From contig OZ038529.1 of NCBI GenBank assembly GCA_964036665.1, forward strand, positions 22,640,060 to 22,704,059: a stretch of 64,000 bases of DNA. Reading direction: 5' to 3'. Each line of letters starts with the position of its first letter. Position 1 is the first letter of the stretch. Under the pieces are notes generated by a model, which was not told where the DNA came from, searched no databases, and saw only the letters and a program-made list of their open reading frames with translations. Origin of the DNA: Gordius sp. MW1. Taxonomy: Eukaryota > Nematomorpha > Gordioida > Gordea > Gordiidae. Made by a program: the position numbers and the translations under genes. Shown in pieces: positions 1 to 10,400 of the stretch.

Positions 1-809
1 CCATCTATACTATATTTTCTACACGCTATAAAACATTAGTATTAGTTTTAACATTATAGGTTTTCTATATATGAAATTTAACTACATATAAATTTTACGA
101 GAGTAAAATATTAATCAATTGTCATCTAAAAAAATTATTTACCCTTAAGATTTATTTATTTTATTTTTGCTTTGTAAATTTTAAATTGTTGGTTCAAATT
201 ATTTAAAAAATTATAAAGCAAAATTTTTATTTGTGTAATATTTGATGATTCATGTATAATATATTTCTAAAAAAAGTATAAGAACTTTTTAGAAGTTTAT
301 TTCATAAGTATAAAAATAAATTTCAATACAATTCATGCATGTATTCATAAATATTCATATGCAGGTTTTCTAATTGGCTGGCTTTACAAATCACAACATG
401 CCTTGGCAGATTGCTATGCACTCTTTGCTCCTGGCAGCAGTTTATATACAATCTCTTTGCCCATATTCACACACCTTCAAAATATTATATAAATAAGAAT
501 TAATTTATATAATTCAAAACATCGTAAAATGAAGATGAGGCCTTATAGCAATCTTGTCAAGTAGAAAGCATATGAAATAATATAAATGAAAACTTAAGGT
601 TTAAACTAGTTGCCATTTTAAAATTACAGATAATTAAACTTCTGATTGATAAAGACTTGTAAAACCCATCCAAATAGAAATGTGCTAACTAACAAATAAA
701 AAAAATTATAAATTTTATTAATTTATGATCAATAAAATATTATTTTAAGTCTAGAAAATTTAAAATATAAATATCTTGAAGTTTTTAAAACCATAACATT
801 TAAAGCTAA
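1..809. other. AT-rich non-coding stretch
   Basis: No gene, repeat pair or RNA gene could be supported here. A slightly less AT-rich patch at about 362-477 has the look of a decayed exon, but no reading frame matched a family I know. Confidence 0.4.
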
Positions 810-1078
810 TGTACTGCCAAATATATATGTCATGGACCAACTCTGTTAGATCATTACCATCATTTAAAATTAAATTTAAAGGTTGATCTTTGAAAAACAA
901 GATCTACAATCATTACCATCAAAAATCAAGTTTAAAGGTTAATTAACTTTGAAAAGGTCTACAATATATAAACATAAAAAATCAAAACTATATATACCTG
1001 TTCAATACATCTTGTCTGTTTCTCCTTTCCAGGCATATACAGGGATACTAGCTTTGAATATTGCATCAGCTAAATGAT
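810..1078 (-). pseudogene. Adenosylhomocysteinase (AHCY) gene remnant
   Basis: Two exon-like pieces on the minus strand match S-adenosylhomocysteine hydrolase, the cytosolic enzyme that splits SAH into adenosine and homocysteine in the methionine cycle. The first, about 1078-998 with AG before and GT after it, reads [20 protein letters not shown] then ETD, the family's STQDHAAAAIA...[12 protein letters not shown] block. After GETD the frame runs into a stop because bases encoding the usual EEYxW are missing, although C-I-E-Q can be read in another frame just before the donor. The second, about 893-810, reads FKDQPLNLILNDGNDL then TELVHD, the next block of the enzyme. A diverged tandem copy of its start lies at 901-955. 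No catalytic core, NAD-binding region or C-terminus was found nearby, so I call it a broken fragment; an upstream or downstream functional gene outside the window is not excluded. Confidence 0.7.
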
Positions 1079-1403
1079 CTTGTGTGGAAAATAATATAAT
1101 CACTAAACTTGAAGTTCATTTAAATTATGTAAAACAAAGTATTTATTAAAGACAAAGCATATAAAGATGATTTATTAAAATAACCATAAAATAACTTGAT
1201 TACTTTATTTTATAAACACTTATGCAGTTTTTTATATCACAAGTGCGCATATTGGTGGGTTAAAGTAATGGCGGCCTGAGTTGCTAAATAAATTTCAATG
1301 CACAGAACAGCTGTTCGGCAGTCTATAGTTTTATTAGTCTATGGTTAGACCTGACGGATCGGCCGCTTTGTGTTCCTGGTTGACCGCTCAATTTTGAATT
1401 TAT

Positions 1404-1889
1404 ATGTATCAAGATGTTCCAGTAAATGCGGAACAAAATGTAACTAAATTTTATCGCTTGAAAGATGCTCTTGATTATAATGTTACGAAAATTTGCGAAA
1501 CCATTTCGTATAAGATGTTTGCTAAAAGTTATTTTTTCTTGTCACATCATGAATTAGAAAAAAATCACGATAAGTTACTTAAACAATTTAAGCAATCTAT
1601 GAAAGAAGATATGGATTTACTTGTTCGAGAAGAAAATATCGAAGAAAAATTAAATAAGATTGAAAACATACTTCCAAATGATGATCATGATACAGACATC
1701 TTAATTGATCCTGAATTATTAATCAATTCTCACATACATCATTATCTTGATGGAGAAGAAAATAAGCTACTTCAAAATTTAGAAACCATCAAAGCAAATT
1801 CATCATATTTAAAGAAAGAGATTGAAAGAAAGTTGCTAATTATTGATAAATATGAAATGACATTTAATGAGAAATTTTCATCATCTTAA
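1404..1889 (+). CDS. PMF1: PMF1/NNF1-like kinetochore protein (MIS12 complex)
   Basis: A single uninterrupted 161-codon reading frame from the first ATG. Residues about 37-95 resemble vertebrate PMF1 and yeast Nnf1: a conserved core with aromatic residues (SYKMFAKSYFFLSHHE) followed by FKQSMKEDMDLLVREENIEE, matching the family pattern F..QLQTSIREEI..I.EEGNLE. The C-terminal third is rich in K, E and L and should form a coiled coil. In the family this protein pairs with MIS12 inside the four-subunit MIS12 complex, which links CENP-C on the centromere to NDC80 and KNL1. The length suits the family (human about 205 residues; the shorter form here lacks the disordered N-terminus). An AATAAA lies at 2073-2078. 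It lies divergently from the AHCY remnant, so the intervening 325 bp probably contain its promoter. No intron is needed. Family assignment is from remembered motifs. Confidence 0.75.
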   Translation: MYQDVPVNAEQNVTKFYRLKDALDYNVTKICETISYKMFAKSYFFLSHHELEKNHDKLLKQFKQSMKEDMDLLVREENIEEKLNKIENILPNDDHDTDILIDPELLINSHIHHYLDGEENKLLQNLETIKANSSYLKKEIERKLLIIDKYEMTFNEKFSSS

Positions 1890-2604
1890 TTAATGTTGTA
1901 CATTTTTAATCATTGTGATATTACCATGGTAGGAATTTTTACAAAAGTATTGTATATTTGACATTTAAATGAAATAGCTTTGATATTTTTTATCCAACTT
2001 ATCTTTGTTTTTTCTTGAGATTGATTAATATATAGTTACTCATGAGGATACACAAATTTTTAAATTATAATTAATAAAATATAGAAAAGAAATACAAACT
2101 TATAAATTAATTGCTTTTAAAATATCCATTTATTTTTGGTACACTATGTAGTAATTTTTAATAGATCCCTAAAACTCAAGTTAGACATTATTTTGCTCAT
2201 TTTATATTATTATCTTATCGTAATTGCTGTGTTTGTAAGATTTTATTTTAATAATAGCTTTAGAAGTCATGAAATTACAAAAAAATTTAATAAATACATA
2301 AATTTAAAGTATTGTGGACAGCATCTCACTTCTCTCAGTTTATTTATAATATAAATTTTTGCCCAAATTTAATGTTCTAAGTATACACGAGCATAACAAA
2401 ATTGTCTTTAAGAACATCTAAGCAAATTCAAAAGCATTGATAATTCAACTTTCTAGCCATCTTAAATCTCATAGACCCATCAATATTGCTAACATATTTT
2501 ATTTGATTATTTTAATAGTATAAGCTTTTATGTGCATATAAATATGAGCTTTACTATTTAAATGTGTTTTCTACCAATAACCTTAATTTTTTCTTAGCAC
2601 TGAG
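1890..2604. other. Intergenic, 3' flank of PMF1
   Basis: AT-rich sequence with the likely PMF1 poly(A) signal (AATAAA, 2073-2078). Nothing else supported. Confidence 0.5.
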
Positions 2605-2747
2605 CATGGGCGTAGCCAAGGGGAGGCGGCTGCCCCCCCCCCTAAATGGCGAATTTTTTTTAAAGTTTATGGTTTGTCCCCCCCCCCTAATTGAATTTTT
2701 AAACCTTTTGCCCCCCCCCCCCAATCCAAAACCTGGCTATGCCCATG
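2605..2747. mobile_element. hAT-like MITE, family A (CATGGGCGTAGCCA ends)
   Basis: A 143-bp element with inverted ends CATGGGCGTAGCCAAGG and CCTGGCTATGCCCATG, and inner C-runs. It has no coding capacity. The flanking 8-mers do not match, so the target duplication is lost here, but the family shows 8-bp duplications at other copies in this window (20529, 37395, 63798). Confidence 0.75.
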
Positions 2748-3596
2748 TTGTCATTTTGGTCTATTTCTATTTGTTTAAAAAACTTAATATAATTATTTTT
2801 GTAGTAAAATATTATTCGTTAATTTTAATTGCCAAAATAAGTAGCGTATAAAAAATAAAGAACACCTTAACCCTTTTAGGTTGGGTAAAAAATGCTAACA
2901 CGGATGGTATTTAGGGTCATGGTAACCCCAAACTTTAAATAGCTATAACTTAGTTGTTTTGTTATATAAACATGTGAATATTTTCAAGAATAATATCTTA
3001 ACTCTTATACGTTAATTAATATATTATTTTGGTTGTTAAGTGGTTAAAATTTTATATTTTAATTAGAACAACCCCCATAATTTTACCCCTAATGACCATT
3101 TTGGCTCATACCAACGAAAAAAAATATATTATATATGTTAATCAATAAAATCTTATAAAAGAAAGTTGAAACTATAAATGTGCAAAATTTGGTAAAAATA
3201 ACCCAAAAACAAAAAAAATTTATTTGTTAAGGCAAAAAAAGTTACTATGGGTCTCAACTCAAATTGTTATAAATTTAAATGTTATTTTATAAATTTTTCA
3301 TACAGCTACATAATAAAAGATAAAAATTAAGAAAAAAAATATATAAGAAATTTTATGAGGCTATTTGCTAAATTTCACTATATTCTTATCTATTTTATCT
3401 GTAATAAGTAATTTAAAACAATCAAGAGGGGTTTGGGCTGCCCATCCGTATGGCTTTACTTCAGGTAAATGCAATACAAAATTCTATTTCCTTGTTCTAA
3501 CATTTTTATTAGGACAATTTTTGTGCCACTTAGTATTGTCTTTTCCTTTGAATATCATATAATAAAAGCTTCTAAGTTATTTACTATAAAAGTAAC
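2748..3596. other. Intergenic AT-rich sequence
   Basis: No gene found. The stretch at about 2868-3270 (TTAGGTTGGGTAAAAAATGC onward) may be an old repeat, but I saw no second copy or inverted end. Confidence 0.4.
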
Positions 3597-4637
3597 TAGA
3601 GACCTGCACGGCCCGCGGACGGGCTTCTGCTTAAAAATAAAACAACGGGCCGTAATATAACTTAACGGGCCGGGCCTAGATAAACTTAAGGCCCGTTAAA
3701 AGCTCGTGACAAAAACAATTAGATATAGCATAAAGGAAGGTGTTTTTATAATGTTTTAATTTATAATTATTTTATGCATATTAAATTAACAAGGAAAGCT
3801 AAATTTTATCTACATCTTAGTTCATTAATTCATCAATATCTCAATCCGCATTGTAAATGTTAAAGATATTTATAAACGAGATCCCATGGGCATGGCGAAT
3901 TCAAATTAGAGGGCATTTCGGTAGGGCAAAAAATGTTTTTTAGATCAAGAATTTGGAGGGGGCAGCTGTCCATCCTTGCCTCCCCATTTATGCCCTCTAG
4001 CAATATTTAGTGAATTAATTTAATATTATGTAAGATTAATTATATATGTACTCATTACCAAATTTAAAAACAAAAGTTAAAATTTATTTCTTCAAGTTAC
4101 TTTTGTAAAATATCACTGTTTTTTATTTTTATCAATAACCTAAAAATGTATAATTGTGGTAAGGGTTTTAAAAGTCTATTTGGCTTATATAGTTTATGTA
4201 TCCCGAAGTGCCATTTGTAAAAAATTATTTTATCTGTAAGTCGCCTAGAACTGCAAACTTACTTTTTTTCAACCCGAAATCGACCCGACCCAAATTTTTT
4301 AAAAATTTTCAACCCGAACCCGACCTGAAAATATTTTAAAATTTTTAACCCGTGTTTCAGGTCGTCTTTTAAAAGACAGAAGATTTAGTCAGATCGGGAA
4401 TTACAAATTTATTATTTTTACAATATTTTTATTAACATTTTTAACACATACATATTGTTTAACATAGATAAAAAAAAATTAAACAAAAAAATAAAAATTT
4501 TACGGGCCGGGCTCGGGCTTTGTATAAATTTAGCTGCCGGGCCCAGACTTATAATTTAATATTTTGACGGGGCTGGGCTTTTAAATTTTTATTACGGGCG
4601 GGCCGACTGACCTAAACAGGCCCCTTGCAGGTCTCTA
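3597..4637. mobile_element. Non-autonomous hAT element with GGGCC-rich ends
   Basis: Terminal inverted repeats TAGAGACCTGCACGGCCCG and (complement) TAGAGACCTGCA bound a 1041-bp element. Perfect 8-bp target duplications AAAGTAAC flank it at 3589-3596 and 4638-4645. Subterminal regions are packed with GGGCCGGGC and CGGGTT-type motifs in both orientations, while the middle is AT-rich. No transposase was seen. The 8-bp duplication and TAGAGA end are hAT hallmarks. Confidence 0.9.
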
Positions 4638-4692
4638 AAAGTAACTATTTTTGTTAGGCATATCAATTAACTCATCCTCATCTCCTATTAAC

Positions 4693-5382
4693 CAGGGGTT
4701 TGTCCTGAACCCGAACCGGGTAAAACCCGATGTTTTACAGAACCGAACCCATTTTTAAAAATACCCTTAAACCCGAACCCGATGAATACAAAAAAGGGTT
4801 CGGGTTTTAAATTCAAAAATATATAACATCCCAAGATTTATAAGTTAGCGCAGGTTGGATTAGCTGTTCCACCTACCCAAGTTAGCGTGGACAGAGCTTT
4901 TTCCTCATTAAAATTTATTCTATCAACTTATCGATCACAAATGACTGATCAAATATTAGAAGATGTTTTAATTGAAATAATATATCAAAATTATATACAT
5001 AATTTTTGTGTTAACTGTATTTATATTTCATGATGTGAAGTATACGTTGAATAAAAATATTTTTGTGTAATTTATAATATGGTATAGCTTTTATTAATTA
5101 TATTTTTATTGCTTTTAAATCCAAAAATAACATTAAAAATTCAATAATTACATGTGCACAATGAGATGAAAAAATTGGCATGTGAATTTAATTAGGTGCT
5201 ATTTATAAATTAAGTTAACTATTCAATAATTTTTTGAAGTTAAAAATGTATTATTAGTTTAATAAAATTTCTTGTACCCGAACCGGGTTTTAAAATTTAT
5301 GCCGAACCCGATTTCAAAATTTATGCCGAACACGAACCCGATTTTATTTTGGGCGGGTTCAAACCCCTGGTTCAAATTCCTG
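4693..5382. mobile_element. hAT element with ACCCGAACC subterminal repeats
   Basis: A 690-bp element flanked by perfect 8-bp duplications CTATTAAC (4685-4692 and 5383-5390). The left end is CAGGGGTTTGTCC; the right end read inward is CAGGAATTTGAACC. Both subterminal zones repeat ACCCGAACCGGGT-type motifs. It keeps the last part of a hAT transposase (separate entry), so it is an internally deleted copy of a coding element. Confidence 0.88.
4858..5033 (+). pseudogene. hAT transposase C-terminal dimerisation domain fragment
   Basis: This frame reads LAVPPTQVSVDRAFSSLKFI then LSTYRSQMTDQILEDVLIEI. It is the characteristic hATC dimerisation signature (family pattern L.IPATSA..ERVFS..G.I....R..L....LEDL). 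The zinc finger and the DDE catalytic core are absent, so the fragment cannot move the element. It ends at a TGA near 5031. The fragment independently supports the hAT assignment of the element around it. Confidence 0.85.
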
Positions 5383-5744
5383 CTATTAACTCACTCTCAG
5401 ATTCATGACTCCTCATGTAGATGTAATCATCAAGAACTACTTGATAAAATTTTATAACTGTTATGTTTATATACCATCTTCAGAAGAATAACTATCAAAA
5501 TTACTGCACTTTTTAAGATTAGACATATTAAATAATCAAAAAATGCGGGAAATATTACACAAATAAGCATTGTGAAATACCACGAGGAAAAATTAACATG
5601 TTAAAATCAGAGTTTAAAATTTAAATTATTTTAAATAAAAGGAAATGTATACAAAAAATTTGTTCACAAATGGGTTTACACTAATGGGTTTTAACAATAT
5701 GGGTCAAAAAAAATGTTGAAAATTTTTATTTTTTCATATTATGT

Positions 5745-5955
5745 AAGGTGGGGTCCTGGAAGACCCCGGGCATCTAAAACACTCTATCTTAAAAACTATG
5801 GGATAAAAACTAGCCAAATTTGGCAGATATTCTCGGGTTAATTTTGTTAAGCAACTGAAAAAATGAAATCCCAATATTCACTAACTCATTTTGTCAAGCA
5901 CCTTTAAACGGCTTGGGGTCCTCAGGACCCCACCCGACCTACGAAGTGTTAAAGT
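5745..5955. repeat. Short element with GGGGTCC inverted ends
   Basis: The left end GTAAGGTGGGGTCCTGG... and the right end ...GGACCCCACCCGACCTAC are inverted relatives. Each also holds a small internal palindrome (GGGGTCCTGGAAGACCCC; GGGGTCCTCAGGACCCC). It probably is a MITE. I could not place target duplications or the superfamily. Confidence 0.5.
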
Positions 5956-6574
5956 TCAAGCTGTCCCTTGCTCCTTGCAATTTTTTAAAAATTTTTTTAC
6001 CTAATCTATTATTTTCCTATTTTAAAATGTACCTTATTTAATGAGAACAAAAAAATTAGAAAATAATAATTTTTTCATTGGGCACATTTTAATAATATAC
6101 TACACTTGGAAATTCAAAGTTTCAAGTCATAGAGACCCTTGTTTACCAACTGTGTTTAAAGAAAAAAGTATACGAATTGATAGGCAATCTTGTTGTCTTG
6201 TCGCTTTAAACGGCTACAAACTCTATGATAACTTCGCAATTTTTTCAAGATTTTTTGCAATAAAAGATACCTAAAAGCTTAGTTTTTAGGTTTTATTTAA
6301 GAGTTTCGATAATATTTTAAACAGTCAAAAGTTTTATCATTTTAATTAAACTGAACACACAAAGATATGAAATACTTAAATTAAAAAACAATTTAAGTCT
6401 GTTTCAATTTAAGCATTCTATTTTGTTTATATTCCATGGCATAATTTATAAATAAATCTGAGAACTCCTAGGGTCACCCCAATGCCACATAATTATATTG
6501 AAAAGATTTTATATGTTAAATTTAAAAACTTAAAACAGATAACTGACTAACTATGACTCAACCATATAGGAGTT

Positions 6575-6718
6575 CATGGGCGTAGTCAAAGGGAAGCAGG
6601 GAGGGGTAGTTGCCCCCTCTAAATCCAAAAGAAATTTTATTTTATGCTAAAATATTGAAAAATTGCCCTCCCTAAATTATTACTGCCCCCCCCCCTTCAA
6701 ATCCTGGTTACGCCCATG
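6575..6718. mobile_element. hAT-like MITE, family A
   Basis: The ends CATGGGCGTAGTC and (right) TTACGCCCATG are inverted repeats, with C-tracts before the right end, as in the copy at 2605. Flanking 8-mers do not match. Confidence 0.7.
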
Positions 6719-7479
6719 TAAATGTCGAAATTTAATAATGATTAAGTAGCGCACGCAGTTTTTAATGTCTACCTTTATCAAAACTTAATTCAATTACTAC
6801 ATCATCGGCCTATTATTATCTAGCTTGTCTAACAGTAAATTATTAGAATAAATTTTATTCTCCAACTTTGGCTCTAGACTTTAAAAAAGGATGCAAAATT
6901 AGCAAGAAGTTTGATTTGCCAGGGGAAAAGCTCAAATAAACTTCTTTTTTTTTAGCTTTCTATGTGTCCAATTTGATGATACAGCATGGATTTGCTTAAT
7001 ATATTCAATTTGAGGGTTATTATTTTAAAACTAATATATCCTACTACAGTGTTGGCTATAAATCTTTCAATATGATTTTGTTGTTTTTATTTTGCATTTA
7101 ATGAGATAGATTAGTTTTAGTATTCCTAAAATACAATATTTAGTTAAATCTTTATCCAAATATGAAATAAAGTAGTAAGAGACTTTAGCCTCTATTTAAA
7201 TAATGCATAGGAAACAAACTACTTATTTAATTATTTTAAATGTTACTTAATTAGCAAAGTTTGTTATTCAAAACAAGTAATATAAATTAATAATTAAAAT
7301 TTTACAAGCCAATGAACTATTGAGATAAACCATTATTTAAAAGTTCAGATTTAAAATGTCTCTGATAGCTATCCTACTTTTAATGCATCCAATAGGTAAA
7401 TTGAATATTTAATGTAAAAGCAATATATTAAATTTTTAAATAATTTTTTCAAATATATTCTAATGATTTGCATTATCAG

Positions 7480-10400
7480 GATTATTCGAATTCCAAGCTA
7501 CCCCGACGCAAGAATTAAATTTAGATTACGACACTTACAAAATAATCAGTGTTATTAAACCGGATATGATATTTCAAAATTTAAAATATGCTCCCGAAAT
7601 GAACAACTTAACCCAATATACCCATGTTCAAAAGAAAGCGCGCCTCCCTAGGAGCAACAGTCGTAGGAGGAATTGGGATAAGTTTAAATATATGAAAATT
7701 TTACTTCAAATCACTACAGACGATAACAACTTTGACTCTAACGAGATAAAAGCCAACGAAATTTCGCCCATAAATATTATGTCTTATAACAACTCGACGA
7801 ACATGCGATCGGTGCTGTTGATATTTAAATTTAACAAAGCCCCATCCATTTTGAGTCACAATTTTGAAACGGATTTTCACGATAAAACTTATTTCAGATA
7901 CATAGATTCAAGATTACACCTCGGCTGGGTTAAATTTAGGTTCGATGTAAAGCATTCATGGTCCCAAAATCATTATGGCCATTTATTTAATCACCTTAGA
8001 GTGGAGGATGATTTTGATACAAATAGCGTTAATACTCATGTTTATCCTGTTGTCATGGAGCACACTAGGGGAAAAATTGTATTTACTTTTATTTTTCAAA
8101 TTTATATCTTCAAAAATTATTAAATAGAATGCCTTATTTAACGATGACGTTTACCAATATCGCCTCGAACCATTAAAGCATAGTATGTCACTCTCCGTGC
8201 CTAAGATGAGATATCACGTCTTAAAGCAAGCAAAACAGCCAAAATTGTTTCATCACACTGTGAGAGATTATATAACAGGTCTAAGAGAAGAGATATATTT
8301 TAAAATACAATTACATTAAACTAGAGAACTGCACAGGGGACCTGAAATCCGACCCGGACCTGATATCGGGTTGGGTTCGGGTAAAAATTTTCGAAAGGTA
8401 TTGAGGTCGGGTCGGGTTCGGGTTGAAAATAAAAATGTTCGGGTAGGTTTTGGGTTGAAAATTATAATATGCTTTTGGGTCTGGTCGGGTTGGATTTAAA
8501 GTTTCGGGTCAAAGATATGAATCTTACAATGCAAAATACACGGGACATATCTTTTTAATTTGTGTATTTTTTAATTAATATCAAAATGTATCAGTTAATT
8601 AAATACCTTTTGCCTTTTTTAAATCTGATTGTTTTAATTTGGACGCAAACTTAAATTTCACTCGTGAAAGGTAAAATATAACAACAAAATATTATTTTTA
8701 AATTGTATTTATATAATGTGAAGAGGTAGTTCATTATTAATTTCAACTACATAAATAGATATTAATAAAACAAATAAAATTAAGTTTAAATTTATTTATT
8801 TTTTTTAATATATATTTAACTTTATTAAATGGTATACAAAAAATTACATACACGACTAAAAAAAAACATAAAAACGCGCTACTAAACGGATGGCATTGAT
8901 CCGTGTATAGAAATCGTGTTGGATTTAACGATTTCCATTGTGATCTTTTGCCTGATAAAAAAGTACTCTTTCAAATTTAAAGAGACGCTGGAGATCGCTA
9001 TTCCAATTTGTTTCAGGAGAGCGAGAGCTTCAACGCCTAAATTTCCAATTGTGGTTGCCACTACGGGAATGAATATTGTGTCCGCGAGGGAAGAATATTT
9101 GGCTGTCTTCCTATTCTCTGCACTGACTATAAGGTCGGGAGAGGAGTTGGATGGGGCAAATATGTCGACCGTGGTAAAGTCCCAGGTGAGATTCAGTCCA
9201 CGGGACCATGGGATGAGTGTGACCCCATCAGGTCTTTTCCCATCGGTAGTGCTAAGGCCGACGGGCTCCAAGGTGTTTGGGTAGCCAGCCTTCCTAAGGT
9301 ACTGGCCGATGATTTTGTTGATCTTCGTGTGCCTGGGGTTGCGGCCTTTGCTGTATTTGCAATGGAGGGGATGATTACCATTGGGTTGGACCGGCTGTTT
9401 GCAGAGATAGCATACTAAAGGAAATTCTATGTCGCATCCGAGACGGAGGCCTATGGCTATGCGTAACTCCTCCCCAGACATATGGAGTTCCAAATTCCTG
9501 CTCGGGATAGCTTCGAGCCATTTGTAACCGCTCTTGGAAGAGGCCCAATTGAAAAGGAGTTTTCCCTGAGATAATTCGTTCGTAGAAAGAAAAGCTACGG
9601 AACGTGCTATTGGGGGAAGATCCCATTCCTTTTGGTCATTAAATGGTTTATTTGCAAAACAATATATTTCAAATTAAATGTGACCGATATTGTAGATGCT
9701 ATCTAATTAAAATAAATTTAGCAAACAAAATCTGTGGTATCAATTAGTTTCGTAAATAGTAATTTAATTTGTCGATTATATTTTAAACACCGCCATGGGG
9801 AGGGGGGCAATAATGATTAAGGGAAGGGCAAAACAACCTAGCCATAATTTGATAAAATTTCTAAGATTTTTTGTAGTTAGAAGGGGGCAGCCGCCTGTCC
9901 CTGCCACCCACTGGCTTCGCCCATCATGCACCCCGCAATTTTTCTTACACTCGCGTTGGATACCAAAATTTGAAGCGCGTTCGGGAGGGATTTGATTAAA
10001 AAGATTTAAACGCTTTCGGGTCGAACCGGGTCAGGTCCGGGTTAAAAATTTTAAAATGCTTTCAGGTCGGGTCGGGTTCGGGTTAAATTTAATGCTTTCG
10101 GGTCAGGCTCGGGTTAAAATTTAAAAGAATTTTCGTGTCGGGTTCGGGTTGAAAGAAAGTGACTTTGCAGTTCTCTATATTAAGCCCTTTGTTGGTCATA
10201 TATTTTTAATGGACTAGTAGTATAAAAACATGTTACATAGTTTATTATTAATCAAATGATGTAATTTATGCAATATGACCAGTTGTACCAATTGCAAAAC
10301 AAAAGAAAAGTGCGATCACGGGTCCTTATGTTATCGAAACCATCTTATTCGTAACTAAAACTCATCTGAGCACGCCACTTAAGTATTTACCCTACATAGC

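Larger units (their letters stand above)
5383..7479. other. Intergenic stretch before the ADAMTS-like gene
   Basis: Apart from the palindromic repeat at 5745-5955 and the MITE at 6575-6718, no coding or RNA feature was supported. The missing signal-peptide exon of the ADAMTS-like gene should lie here or further upstream, but I could not identify it. Confidence 0.4.
8322..10177. mobile_element. Non-autonomous hAT element with CGGGTCGGGTT ends
   Basis: The ends TAGAGAACTGCA and (complement) TAGAGAACTGCA are close to those of the element at 3597. The flanking 8-mers CATTAAAC and TATTAAGC match at six of eight positions, an aged duplication. Both subterminal zones repeat CGGGTCGGGTTCGGGTT. It lies in an intron of the ADAMTS-like gene and contains a LINE fragment. 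No hAT transposase was seen. Confidence 0.8.

Noticed and set aside
2564-2851. Proline-rich small protein
   Set aside because: It is the translated C-tracts of a family A MITE.
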